Assembly: GCA_963920705.1 (NCBI GenBank)
Contig: OY987226.1
Location: forward strand, 20,121,600-20,185,599
Direction of reading: 5' to 3'
DNA length: 64,000 nt
Source of the DNA: Odiellus spinosus
Taxonomy: Eukaryota; Arthropoda; Arachnida; Opiliones; Phalangiidae
Shown: in pieces, positions 14,620-28,700 of the stretch
Numbering within the stretch: position 1 is the stretch's first letter
Layout of the letters: the number at the start of each line of letters is the position of its first letter
The notes under the pieces: model-generated
Told to the model about the DNA's origin: nothing
Database searches by the model: none
The model's input: the letters and a program-made list of their open reading frames with translations, nothing else
Made by a program: the position numbers and the translations under genes

Positions 14620-15149
14620 GGGCCTTTCACACAAGCCAATTTTCACCTCCAAGTTCCAACTAGTTGGCCGAATTAGTTGATCCAACAACTCTCAAAAATA
14701 GTTTTAAAATTCAGTCGCTATTTGAAATAAATTAATTAAACTGGAGCCTAATACTCAGGGGCGTCGTAAATAATTTTTTAGTGGGTGGGCTGAACAAGTT
14801 GGCTAAGGACAAATTAAATGGGGTTTAGTTACAACAGGTCCCCCTCCCCTCCTGCAGTAATACTCAATCGGAAAGAAAACGGCTTCCATAGAAGGTTGGT
14901 AATTTTTCACTATATCCAAACTGACCGGAAAGTAATCCCTAACACGTAGGGTATACAGGTCATTAAGTGTCTATAATTGGTTCGCTAATTGGTGAAATTC
15001 TCGAAGTTGGTGCGATAAGTTACCTAGAAATTGGGTCTGTATTTAATTTCAGGAACTTAACCAATTTTGGTTCACACGGACCTACTAGTTGAGGCAATTC
15101 GAGTTGTCCCAACTAGTTCGAGGTAAATATTGGCTAATGTGAAAGGTCC
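14620..15149. mobile_element. TTAA-flanked MITE, 530 bp
   Basis: The element starts GGGCCTTTCACAC and ends with the near inverse GTGAAAGGTCC. It is bounded by TTAA at 14616-14619 and TTAA at 15150-15153, the target duplication used by piggyBac-type transposases. Inner inverted words include AAGCCAATTTT / AATATTGGCT and CCAACTAGTTGG / CCAACTAGTT. No ORF, so non-autonomous. The left TTAA directly joins the preceding foldback element. Confidence 0.82.
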
Positions 15150-15559
15150 TTAATTAGGGGAATGTTTTTCTGGGATGATTTGATGGACTATAGTTGGCGG
15201 CTTTCATTCTAAATAGCCAGACTTTCAGGGTCCGGCTTTCTAGGCGCTAGAAGTTCAAAATGTTTTCGACTATTATTAATTATTTAAAAGCGGAACTTTA
15301 GTAGAAAAGAGAAGCGGATGGTGATTATTAAAGTTCCAAGTTCCCCCAATTTACCGAGAAAACGAGACGAATCTTTTCCGGCTTTTATTTCAAAAACTTT
15401 TACTTTTATATTAGTCATTAAAACGTCGCGGAAATTAGAAAAACCTTTTTTTTTTTTAATTTAGTTGTGAAAATATTTTTCTGTGACTAAATATTTTTCT
15501 ATACATTCGAGAAAGATTTGTAAAAATTCGAAGGTCAATTATTTGATAAGGAGCGCGCG

Positions 15560-16443
15560 CGTGACGTCATCTTCCCCACACCCTTCCCCCACAGGGACCG
15601 CGGGGCCTCGCGTGTTGGGAAAATTTGGGCGTGGTTTCCACCCGGTATCCCACCCAAAGCTAGCGTTTCTCCCTATAGTAACAGTCATCTCGAATTTACA
15701 GCGCGTACAAAGGCAGGTACCCTTGTATCGTTACGATTTCAATTCCAGCGTTAATTTTGATTCGTACTATTCTGTCTAAGATTTTTGAGTCAACGAATGT
15801 AACCCAACTCTGTTTGGAGATAGAGGCTAGGCGAGTGGTCAGTAAATTCATCTCTCCGCCTTACATAGGCGCTGGTTAGATTAAGTCGAACCGAAAATCG
15901 GCGGTTTCCCCTCGCTTAAACCTAAACGTCAGTGTCACGAAATCGAGAGAACGGCGGACTGGGGGGGATAAGGGGTGAGTGGGGTTTAGAGCGCCCGTTC
16001 GCAATTTCCCTCCTCTCGGAAACTAGAAGAGAGGGAGAAATACCCCCCACCCGGTTAGGCGGCGGCCATTTTGATGAAATTTTTATCTAGTAAGTGGCGA
16101 ACGAAGATACGGTAGATTCTAACCTTCCCGTCTATTCCGTGAAGCGTCTCTGCCGTCGCGTTTGCCCATTTGCGCGCCTTCTTCCCGAGACCGTGACTCG
16201 GAACGCGAAGCCAGACTGCAGCCAATCGACTGAGAGAAACGGAGAGAAGAGAGGAATTTCGTTAGTAATTTTTATTAGCCGTCAGATTTTGGTCGTTGAT
16301 ATTTTGGTCTAAAGGACGCGATTCGTTTTAATTAACGGTTTTCGGCACCGAATTTAAATAGCTTTCGAGCTTATTCGTTCTTAGTCTCTCTCGGATTATT
16401 TCTCGCGAATCATTTTTGTTCTTCGTTACTCGAGAGCCGAAAC
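15560..16443 (+). promoter_or_regulatory. fax: Probable promoter and 5' UTR region of fax
   Basis: GC content and CpG density rise sharply compared with the flanks (for example GAGCGCGCGCGTGACGTCAT near 15550, which contains a perfect CRE TGACGTCA). A GGCGGCCATTTTG box (YY1-like) lies at about 16061-16073, and the fax ATG follows at 16444. The transcription start cannot be fixed from sequence. Confidence 0.5.
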
Positions 16444-16773
16444 ATGACAAAATCAGCGGATACCGAAGTGGAATCGCCAGCACCCCCTCAAGTCGTCGCC
16501 TCCGCCGAAAAGGACGAAAACCTGGAAGCGGCGTCGCCCGAATCGCCAGCGGCGGCGACAAGCCCGACCAGCAATGGGCCCCCGACGTCGGCTCTGGCCA
16601 CCCCGGCCCCCAACGCCGCTAACCCGAAAAAAGGAGCCCTTGTCCACAAAGCGGATTACGAGAAGGACGTCGTCTATTTGTACCAGTTTAGTCGATTTCC
16701 GACCTTGCCGTCAGCCTCGCCCTTCTGCCTCAAAGTGGAAACGTGGTTAAGAATGGCCGGTGTTAAATACGAG
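16444..16773 (+). CDS. fax: fax exon 1 (start codon, residues 1-110)
   Basis: The start ATG is preceded by CGAAAC (A at -3), a good initiation context, and there is no in-frame ATG upstream in this exon. The donor is GAG/GTAAGA at 16774. GC content is far above the intron that follows. Confidence 0.93.
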
Positions 16774-19700
16774 GTAAGAGCTACAACTTCTTTCTCTTTT
16801 AGGGAACGCCACTTATCCTAGCCCTAGCGTCCCTACCTACCCTCCCTTCTTAAATCATTTTGACACGCGAAGCCTCGTTTATCTTGACTAATTATTTCTT
16901 GCTGAAACTCGATCGTACAAAATCATTTCGAAAGTTAATTACCAAAAAAAAAAAAAATTAAAAAAAACGGGCCAATGAATGTCAAAACGGTTGACGCTTT
17001 TAATCAATCTTCTCGAAATCTCGTCTTAAAATCGTAATAATTAGTTTAAAGCGTCGTTTTGAGTTTTTGATATAAAGTGACGATGGAGATGATGATGGGG
17101 ATGATCCGGGTCGCGAAGAGATTTAGTTAGGCTTAGGTTAGGTTTCTCGTTGAGCGGGACGGAGAAAGACGCTAGAGTTGAGATGGAAGACGCGGCTAGG
17201 GAGCAAATCTAGGGAGGGAGGGACGGCCTCCATTCCAGTTCTTCGTCCCCCGGTTCATCTTCAGCTCCAGTCCAGAGAAAAACAGATCCAGCAGTTCGCG
17301 CGGCGCAAAAATATTTACAATTCCGTTCTAAAAGACGATCTCGAATCATTTTTTTTTTTCATTGTTATTTAAAAAGTTATTTCGTAGATACATTCAGTTA
17401 TGACGTCAGATTGGGGACCCCCATTTGTATCTACACTATGGGTTTCTACACTATTAGGGATATAAAAGTTGGGCGGGAGGGGGAGTTCTCTAGGTTTGGG
17501 GTTTAGGCGTGGGTGGATACTGTACTTCGTACACTCAATAGGGGGGGGGGGGGGTAAGAGATCTTGTGGGAAATTGGCATTGGTGACTTCACCCTGGCTC
17601 GTTCCAACCTTAGTTCTACAGTTAAAATTTTATTTCCTTATTTCAATTCAATTCCCTGATTTTGGCTGACATAATGATTCCATTTTAATATATTGTTGAA
17701 ATGAGGAATTTTGATTTTAGCTAGAAATCATAATTTTATGCAAATTTAGTAGTTGGGAGGGGGGAGAATATTTCGGCACGCCTGCTGCTGGCGATTAAAT
17801 GATCTACATTTAATTTCGAAGGCCGCAAACTCTGGTATCAAATTTTTCAAAAATCGATCCTCATTTAATTCGGATTAAAACCGGTTTTATCTTCACCCAA
17901 GGTTTAGTATTCAGTAAGGAGAACCATGCTGTATGATCCTTAAGTAAACCCCCTGGCTAATATTCCGAGTCGCGACGAATATTCAAAATATTTACGTAGG
18001 ACTCCCATTTATATTTGATAAAAATAAGTTGATAATTTTCGCCGTGAAAACTGCCTGGTTTAAATCAGCCTTAATTAGTAGATGGCAAAATTATCGTACC
18101 AACTAAAGTTATTGGGAAACTTCGATGTAAAAATGTAACAACCTTTGAATTTATTTTCGGAATCTCCATGCCTAAAAACGTATTTTAATTAGAAATCAAT
18201 TTGAGTTTTATCCTGAAAATAGGCTTAGCTGGATTCATGGAGACCCTGAATTTCTTCGCGCACACGAGTCGTCGACCAATGAGCGAATATCCGTCGTTAA
18301 GGCGAGATCTCCGTGAGACTTTAAAACACATTCGATTGGTCAATGACCCTTATAAGCGAAGAAATTCATGTGATCTCCATGAATCCAGCTAAGCCTATTT
18401 TTCCTGGTAAGTTTTGGATTTATTTCTAGTTTAATATTTGTTCGTAATTTTTCTTCTGGTGGACTAGGCCTATTCTAACGATAAGGAATCGATTAAAAAA
18501 CATTTGTTACTGGGTTGCATTCTCCCTTTAATAATAATATTGTTATTTTTCGATCCCTATTTGGTTCCTTTTCTCTAAGTAGTCTGTACTATTTTCTCCT
18601 TGTTTTAATTTAGCTTTAATTAGTTAAATTTGAGTTAACCTCTAAATCTTTTTTACTTTAATTTGAAATAAATTCTTTTAACAAAACAATACCCGAAGGC
18701 TGGAAGCAACTAATCGAAACGAGTTCCTCGAGACCTTTAAAATGATTTCCCGTATATATTACGTTTGTATATTTACATATGAATTCCTGGCACCGCGCTA
18801 TTAAGTCTAACCTAAAAAGCTTAAGTTATTTTAAAGGGATAAAGCAGTAGTCGACAACTAGTGATTTTTTTTTATTGTTTTTCCTATCGAAAATAATTTG
18901 TATCTGTTAAATAGTTTGCTTAATGGGCTAGTAAAACTTTTAAGCGAACAAATATTAAGCTATAAATTAACTCGTAATTAACGCTTAACAAGGATTCACG
19001 TAGAGTTTGAAATTTTTTAATTTTGACAGCCTTTTTTTCTGAAATTTGAAAGGGTAGGATTTCACGTGTATCCAAATATATTTTCGAATTCTGATGTGGG
19101 TATTTAAAAAAGCATATAAAGTTCATAATCACCATACCAAATGATTTTCAAATCAGTTTTTGAATTCGTTTTTGGTGTTTAAATTAATTTCTAAAGTTTG
19201 GTAAAATTTCTTAAAAGGTTAAAACGAAATCTAAATTCGGGTCAATCACATTATTTCAGCCTTCAACAGTACTTGTAATGACCTAACATTAAAAGAATAG
19301 GTCGGCGATTGATGGCTAGTTGATTGATTACTAGTGTGTTGAAGGCTGAAATAATGTGATTGGCCCGAATTTGTATTTACTTTTATTCAAATTTTACCAA
19401 ACTCAAGAAATTAATTTAAACACCAAAAACGTGTCTAAAAATTGTGAAAACTCTCAAATACTTTTTTGATATGATGATTCCGAAAATCAATTCAAAAGCT
19501 GTTTCATTTTTAGCTCCAAGTTTCCCTTTAAAGTTCCCCTTTAAAGTTCTTGGAAGAAAATGAACTAAATTGTACCAGTTGCTATAATCTTTTGTTGGCG
19601 AGAAAACGGCTGAATATTTTTCAATATAATTTGGTGAGATATTTTTAGGGAACACAACTCTTGTTGCATTTCAATGCGTGTTTTTTTTTTTTTTTTTGTA

Positions 19701-22700
19701 CAATCGAATTGGACCTATATTTATAGGATAATGAATCGATATAAAATGAGTGGTTATACCAGGCTCCATTATCCCTTTAATAACCTTAAGTATTGATATA
19801 TCCTGAAGAATGTCAAGTACTTCTCCAAGTTCGCTCGGAGTTCAATAGGTTTTTTTTTTTTTTTTTCATATCCTATTTACTACTTATACTCTCTCTTTAT
19901 ATCGGGGGACTCGACATATTTGGTTTGGTTCTTTTGAAAAATAATCGAGATATGGTACTCGATAGCGCTCGCGGTTCAAAGGTCGATCTTCGAAAGCCAA
20001 GTCGCGTAATTAGTTGGAACGCCTAGATCTAGTCTTTAGTATTATACTATAGAACCAAGCGTATGTGAAACGTGGCGAAATGTGCGTGTGTGTGGGGAGG
20101 GGATGATACTAGATTTTTGTGGATGCAAATCACCCTCTTCATTTCCTTCGACCTAAATGAGTTGTTTCCAAACCTCATCGAATTCGGAATTGAAGGAGAA
20201 ACTTACAGCTAGGCAGGGCGCCATTGGGGTACATATTTATGCGCGGATATGTTAAGAGGTGGCGCTTTCGTAGTTCCCATTCTGATTGGCTAAGCTGTGA
20301 AGAGAGAGAGAGAGAGAGGCAATCTCCGCGATAACCCCCCTCGGTGGGTCAAGTCGTAATCGAGGTTCAAACCGCCAAGAAAATAATGAGACTCGGAGAC
20401 AGATTTGCCGACTATTCTTAAAATATCGAGATTATAAAATCAAAATTTAAATATCAAATATATTTAAGCAATGAGTTACAAGATTAACGAATTAAGTTGG
20501 AATAATTATTTATAATTTCTTAATCCTGGGAATGGTTTTTAAAACGACGCTAAGCCTTGGCTATGGACGAATAGTCTTGTCAACGTTGAACCAGGGACAA
20601 ATGGAAAACGCCAAGATTTAACGGTTTTGGAACCGATTTTCCCCTCAAGTATGAACGAGGCTTTAAAGGGAGAATGCAACCTATTAACAAGTGATTTTTT
20701 TTATCGATTCCCTATCGTTTAAATAGGCATAGTCCACCAATAAAAAGTTTACAAAATGAATATTAAACTAGAAATAAATTAAAAATTTACCCGGAAAATA
20801 GGCTTAGCGGGATTCATGGAGATCCTGAATTGCCACCGTGTAAGGTCTAGCGACCAATGAGCAAAGGCCCGTCGTTCAGGCGATTGGTCGCTAGACCTTA
20901 TACGCTAGGAAATCAGGATCTCCATGAATCCCGCTAAGCCTATTTTCCGGGTAAGTTTTAAATTTATTTCAAGTTTAATATTTGTTCATAAATTTTTTCA
21001 CTAGTGAATTAGGCCTATTTAAACAATAAGGAATCAATAAACAAAATCACTTGTTAGGTTGCATTCTCCCTTTAGGTCGTCCGCTATAGAGTTACAGTAT
21101 TATATCAGTCTGGTCGGAAGCAAGGAGGGTAAACAATTAGAGGGGGTCTACAAAGTTTTCCAGAATTCTTATCAAGCATACGTCTTTCCTGGGGTTATCA
21201 TTCCTCGTTGCAATGGCGACGTCGGAAGGGATTTAAATTGTAATTTAGATTGTAGAACGTTTTCAAGGGTACAACCGATGAAATTAGCTGAATTCGTCTT
21301 CGAATCAAACTGGTTATTATGGAATTGATCCCACAGATATATTTAGATTTCACTATGAAATATTACGGCAATGTCGATAATCTATCGTTTGACAGTTGAT
21401 AAGCCTCGGCGTTCGTACGTCAAAACAAATCCGCTATCAGCTCTAGGCGTAGGTGTCTGTGCACCGAACTTGGCAAGGATTCAATTCCAGTGTTATCGTT
21501 TCGGGTCTCGTTATTAGGATAGTCGGATATATATTCTGAAATAATAAATCTAAATATACAATTCAATTTAAATTGTTAAAGATAAACTTGGAGCTAAAAT
21601 TACAACAGCTTTAAAGTTTATTTTTGGAATTTCCATGCCTCAAAACGTATTCGAGAGTTTTCAAAACAATTTTTAGACACGTTTTTGGTTTTTAAATTAA
21701 TTGGTAAAATTTCAATAAAAGTGAATATAAATTCGGGCCAATCGTATTATTTCAGCCTTCAACAGTGCTTGTAATGTCTTAGCATTCAAATAATAGGCCG
21801 GGGTTTGATGCCTAAGATCTTGGCCATAAATTCCAGCCTATTCTTTTAATGTTAGGAGGACATTACAAGCGCTGTTGAAGGCTGAAATATAATATGATTG
21901 GCCCGAATTTATATATGCTTTTATTCAAACTTTACCAAACTTCAGAAAATAATTTGAAAACCAAAAACGTATCTAAAAATTTCGAAAATAAATTCATAGG
22001 CTATTCCATTTTTAGCTCCAAGCTTCCCTTTAAATAGCTGGTCAGGCAATAGTTATTTTATGGGAGAAATATGTTGAAAACGGTATCCGTCGGTGGTGTG
22101 CGAATACAATATAATTATAATTATCGGATTACCGCTAGAAAAATTGTGGAAAAAAAATGTAGAAGCGCATATCGAATGAATTAGCAAATATCCTCCGGAA
22201 TGGCTGGAAAGGAATCATCGCCACAGACAATTGGGTCAATTTAAATATAATTAAAGGGTAAATGCAGTTACCTAAATTGTTTCCAAACCTATTGAAATTT
22301 TTGTGTAGTATTGTCTAAATACCGGTTAAAAATATTCGACTGTTTACTCGTAAATACGATTTGAAATACGCTTTGATTTCGACGAAGGACATTTCTACCA
22401 CCTGTATAGCATACTGGTTTTGTTTAAAAGGTGGTGTGTGCTTTAAAATAGGGCTAGGCCAAGGTTTAAAAGCATCTATGTATATATTAAGGCAAGATTT
22501 GGAATTAGTTAGGCCTTACTATGTCAATACAATATAACAATTGACGACTACTTTGTGTACACTGGGTTGTACACCAATTAGGCATACCTCACTGTGCACT
22601 CTAAGCCTAACGCCTACGTGTACCAGCCATTAAATTAAATAAGTAAATAAACTTTAATCCATAAAATATGAGTCGTGTGAACGGGAAAACGTGTTTTCTC

Positions 22701-25700
22701 GAATCGATTTGATTCGATTTCTCGAGACTGCTTCGGGAACCAGTTTCATTTCGGTTAGGTTTCAACAACCGATAGATGAATCTACGATAAATCGATTGAT
22801 AAAGATAATGCGTGAACACGTGACGCTTAAAACGATTCCGGGCGATTCGAATATCGGTTTGATTTAACCGTTTCAAATAGATTAAGAAATTCTAGTGTGA
22901 CCATAGCTATAGTGTTAAGCTATATTTTCCCTTTAAATTCAGACAGAAAGTTCCGTCTGAATTTTGGGCTTGTAAATAAAGGCGTTAATGTGTGGAATGT
23001 TTAAATTAAGATTGAGCTAAGGGAACTACGCGTTAAAATTTTATCCAACCGTCAAAACATTCTCGTTTGCGAAGGTCAAACCGACTGTCTCTGGCGTGAT
23101 CTTTTTAAATCTACATTTTGATTTTCGTTGAGAAACATTCCTTCGTATTAAAGGAACTGTAAATACCCGGCGAAGTCCCCCACATTAAAAAAAAAAAAAA
23201 AAAAAAAAAAACACACACACGCTGTATTGACTATTAGTTTGATGTCAAACTCGGCGGAGGTGTGACGTCAATGACAATAGCTGCGTGCATACTAGACCTT
23301 GGAATCGATTTAAACCGTTTCAAAACTTTTCGCTGGAGTCGTATGAACCGGAAACCGAACCAGTTTCTTACCGATTCGGTTTCAACAACCGATAGATGAA
23401 GCTACGATAAATCGATTTATAAAGATAAAGTGTGAACACGTGACGCTTAAAACGATTCCTGACGATTTGAATATCGGTTTGATTTTACCCTTTCAAATCG
23501 ATTAAGAAATGCTAGTGTGAACGTAGCTAATGTCACGTGATTACTTAAAAAAATGTAAGGAGACTCCGACTCCGCCAACGGATTTACAGTTCCTTTATTA
23601 GGAGAATGCAACCTAACCTTATCGTTTAAATAAGCCTAATCCACAAGTAAAAAAAAACTACAACCAAATATTAAACTAGAAATTTTAAAACTTAACCGGA
23701 AATGAATTCGTGGAGATCCTGAATTTCTTCGTATTGATGGGTCAGCGACCAATCAAATGTTATTAGAAGTTTCATGCGAGATTTCGTCATGAACGACGAG
23801 CATTTGTTCATTGGTCGCTGACTCTTTAATTCGAATAAATTCAGGATCTCCACGAATCCCGCTAAGCCTATTTTCCGGGTAAATTTTAAATATATTTCTA
23901 GTTTAATATTTGTTTTGTAACTTTTTATTGATGGATTAAGCCTATTAAAACGATAAGGTATCGATAAAAAAACCACTTGTTATTAAGCTGCATTCTCCCT
24001 TTAAAAACTATTTCTAAAAATCGCGACCTTGGCAAGTAATTACATTACCGCTTCTATAACTTTTTACGAAAAAATTAATAACTCCGCCTATTATTTTTGT
24101 TGTTAATTCTATTTCCAAATTTTTGGCGTCACGCGTATCTCTTTAGGAATTTTAAAAATGAAATAGGATATTTTTCAAAGGTCGCGATTCCATTTCAGTA
24201 TTATTGTCTCCGCGAATATCGCTTATAGGCGCCATCGTTATCAATAGGCCAAGGTTAAATTGGCAAAAGTAATAAATATCCTTTCAAAAGTCGGCGTCGT
24301 CATTTCCAAGGAACCTCGTTTTCGATTAAACAGAAGCTTTTTAAGCGTGACTAAAATCTCTAAAACAATTAGCGAAAGTTCCCAAACTCTCGTACGCGTC
24401 ATCGTTTGACGTTAACGTTTTGGTTAGTGGTTACTAGTTAATTATGCTATTGGAAAACCGAGCGCCATGACGATATTTTTTTTTTTTTTTCGGTTTTTTA
24501 ACATTCGCGCCTCATTGTCTTTCATGACTTTGTTTTAAAGGGATACGAGACTCTACAGAAACTAGTTATTTTTAACAGATTTAACAGCATAAAAACATTA
24601 TCAAAAAACTCGTCAAAGTCTTCTGTTGGTGAAAACAATTTTCACAGATATTTCCAGCCCTGTATTTTCGCGCCTTATTAATGACATAGATAACCTTGAG
24701 ATAACCCTCATTTTTCTATCGTCTGCTCTAATGTTTTTCATCCCTTGATTAGCCAGTAGATATGATCATTCTGATTATAGCTTTCAAGCAGTGTATTTAA
24801 TTCAACTTCTGGATCAGTTAATATATATAATAAATTATACTAATTCTTTATAAATAAAGTTTAACTTAATAATATGCATGTGTTATTCCTTCAACTCGTC
24901 AATCACCAATTGAACATTTAAAATCTTCTTTAGTTACGGTCACACAGCATTTTTTAATCGATTTGAAACGGTAAAATCAAACTGATATTCAAATTGTCAG
25001 GAATCGTTTTAAGCGTCACATGTTCACGAATTATTTTTATAAATCAAGTTATCGTAGCTTCATCCATCGGTTGTTGAAACCAAATCGGTATGAAACTGGT
25101 TCCCGAAGCAGTTTCGTGAAATCGAATCAAAACGATTCGATAAAAGACGGTTTCCCATTCACACGTCTCTAGCGAATCGGTTTAAATCGATTCTTAGGCC
25201 TAGTATGAACGCAGCTTATCGGTTGCCAAACTAACAAGTTATTTTATCGATTCCTTATCGTTTAAATCGGCCTAATCCACCAGTAAAACAATTTACAAAC
25301 AAATATTGAAAAAGAAATAAATTTAAAACTTAACGCTGAGAATAGGCTTAGCTGATTCCTGGTGATCCTGAATTATTTCTTATTGGTGGATCAGCGACCA
25401 ATGAACAAAGGGCCGTCGTTAAGGCGAAATCTCCGTCGATTTGTTGCTGGATCCATCAACGTTAAGAAATTCAAGATCTCCATGAATACCGATGAATCCA
25501 GCTAAGCCTATTTTGCGGTTAAGTTTTAAATTGATTTCTAGTATAATATTGGTTTGTAATTTGTTTTACTGTTGGATTAGGCCTATTTAAACGATAAGGA
25601 ATCGATAAAAATCGTTGTTAGGTTGCATTTAGCCTTCATTTAGATTACTAGTAAATTAAAAATTTATTTTTAGTTCCATATTTACTCGTAACGTATTTTT

Positions 25701-28700
25701 GAAAGCTGTCTATTTATTCGAAAGCGAATCGCTCCGTTTTCGACTGCCACGTCTTCTCTGCACTTAAATGATTATCTGTCGCTATGGAATTATTCAATTT
25801 TAGTAGCGGTACAATAATCTTACATTAGTAAAGAACCTATCTATTCGGTAACTAAGAGGATTGCTACGATTTCTGGATTAGTCTTGGATTTCCAAAATTG
25901 CTTAAAATTCAGCCTTGCGTTATTTTTATTTCGAGTCAGTCGATATTAGGCGAGAAATAATCGTATTCGTATTTAGTCTTAATTCGGTTGTTTTTATAGC
26001 GAGTTTATGACTGTGCTTCGTAGAATCGTGGTTCCGGTTGACCGCTCTTAGTTCATTTAGTCAAAATAACAGGCGGGGACCGAAGAGGAGGGGGAAGAGG
26101 CGCGTTTAGATGACTTCTCTAAAGGAACACTGACACACGATCGAGTTGAAATATCCAAGAATAGGTCTTCTTATCGCGTAGATAGAAAACACGCGAGACC
26201 ATTTAAAGGTACCACGGAGCTATACTTACGGCAAGAATCATCCGCTCAACCCCAAACGCATTCTTCCAGAGTTCAAATAAACCTGGAAATCTCAGGGAAA
26301 TAAATTAAAGGTTAAAAATTCAGGAACATTTTGAAATTTTAGTGAAATTCAAGGAGATTAAAAATATAAGTGAAATTTAAGGTTTGAGCATATTTGGTCT
26401 ATTATATTAAAATTTATTGACTTAAGTGGATAGTGGTGGTCTTGGACCTGGGAATTTCAGAGAAATATTTGTGGAAAAACCTGAAAATGTCAAGGAAATC
26501 GGTTTTGCAAAAGTTGTATGAACCCTATTTAAAGACTTCTATTTACTATACCATAGAGAATATTTTCTATAACTATACTGCCCCTGTAGTTTTGGGATCG
26601 CTGTTTCCCGAATGTAGGAAAATACGGAAGGCGCGGTTATAGGCATCTGCCAATTTTCCATTCTGAAAAGCCTAAGACCTTCCAATGTAATCGCGAAGAT
26701 CCAATAATCGTTCCTCGATGCCCTCCAACGATTACTTTAGACGATTACTCCTGTCGATCTATTCGAAGCAGTATGCGCCATCTATGACCTACAAGAAAAA
26801 ACCTTTTAAGTTTTTGGCTAGAAAATACGTAGTTTCAACTTTATTATAAAAGAGCATTCGATTACTTCACCCAGCGCTGTTCTCTGTCTAAAACGAATGT
26901 CGTTTCGAATTAAAACAGTTTTATTTTTGAAGGCATACTTATCGTGAACAATAAATATGGTTGGTATTGAGAGATTCGCCATTGTTCATTGCTTTTGATA
27001 GTTAAGGAGTGTCACGCTCCCTTTAAGTTTTACCCAAAAAAATCCCCGGCTTAGTTCTCGGGTGAACGGTTGTGGTAATTCTCTTTTTCTCGAACAAGGA
27101 GACGATTCTTTCCCGTCAGCTGACACTAAATAGCCTCGTATATATACGCAGTCTAATCTCTCCCCCTCTCGCCTCCATACACGGCGCTCATCACGGGTTT
27201 ACGACTCAATCGCCTTTAGTTTTAGTTACGAGATGTCTGTTCAATAGACTTCTCGATGGTTCGTCAGGGACAAGTTAGGAAATCTATAGTAATTACACTT
27301 CGATGCTCAGGGAAATATTAGGCCAGTTTTATAAATAGATTTCGAGGGTCTATAGGAAAAACTAGAGCGTCTTAATGCGAATCAACTTCGGGAGGAGAGG
27401 AAAATTATGGTAATATTAGGAAGAGTCTCGGAAATAGATTCCGGGATAGATCGGAATTTTTTTTATTCCATCTTAACTTCTTGGAAGGCTGTAGGATGAA
27501 GGCAGTACATAGTAAATCTACCTCGAAAATTACGAACGAATGAGTAACTTATATGTTGGGGAAATGTTAGGATAGTTTTGTAAATCGACTTCGAAGATGG
27601 GGCAATGCCAATCTCGAAGATAAACCTTGAAGGTCGAGGGAATTAAGTTGGGGTAATCTCGTAAATACATTTCGAGAGTGGGGGGGGGGGGATTAAGTTG
27701 GGGAAATCTGGTAAATACAATACGATGGTCGGGGGAATTAAGTTGGGGTAATCCGAGGGGTAATATTGTAAATACAATACAAAGGTCGGGGGGATTAAGG
27801 TGGGGTAATCTCGTAAATACATTGCAAAGGTCGTGGGGGGGTTAAGTGGGGTTATCTCGTAAATACATTTCGAAGGTCAGGGAAAATTTAAATACTTGTA
27901 AATTAAGTAGTTATTCCAACATTACTAAAACGAAGCATAACAAATATGGGTTCTCTAGTGATAATTTTCATCTATAAATGATTGTTATAAAATTTCGACT
28001 TGTTTGTAATATATTGGTCCAATGACCTTTAGTCTGTAAACGCGCTTAGTATTTCTTTCAAAATGATTATTTATATTTCAGCATAATTATACTTTGCGAA
28101 CCAGTAATTGTTGGTAATTGTATTTTAACTCGGCGTAGCCAATAAAGACGCGGCCCACCCGCTCCTTTTCCGAAAATAAAAGACCACATTCTTTCAGAGG
28201 AATTTATCCAATAATAAAATATGTTATTAATATCACTGTGCGCTTTGAAACCGCATTTTCAATACTTTCAAATATATCGCTTTTTAGGCAAACAATTAGT
28301 TTTTCGGACAAATGACCTTTTTGAAGACGAAAACTAGGTTTCTCTTTTAAAGTTTAGCGTGAACTACGTTATTATTACAGTAAATTATGACCTCTTACCA
28401 ACTTAAACCCCTCCTCCGCACCGATTAAAATTCTCCAGAGATAATTAAACACAGTCCCGCGCGGTTGAACTTTCATTATTTATCCTCGGAAGAATTCGGT
28501 GGATCCCCCCACTGGACTTCCATCCATCTGGTTCCTCGAATCCCTTGAAGTTCTTATTTTGCGTTATCCCTTTATCACCCTGTTTTTTAAAGTTTTATGA
28601 ATAAATGTCTAGGTGGCGCCATAGGCTTAAAGGGAGAATGCAACTTAACAACAAGTATTTGTTTTATCGATTCCTTATTGTTGAAATAGGCCTAATCCAC

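Noticed and set aside
18201-18392. 63-codon frame containing GFMETLNFFAHTSRRP
   Set aside because: It is a translation of the family A palindrome; similar reverse frames appear in the other copies (for example 23692-23976).
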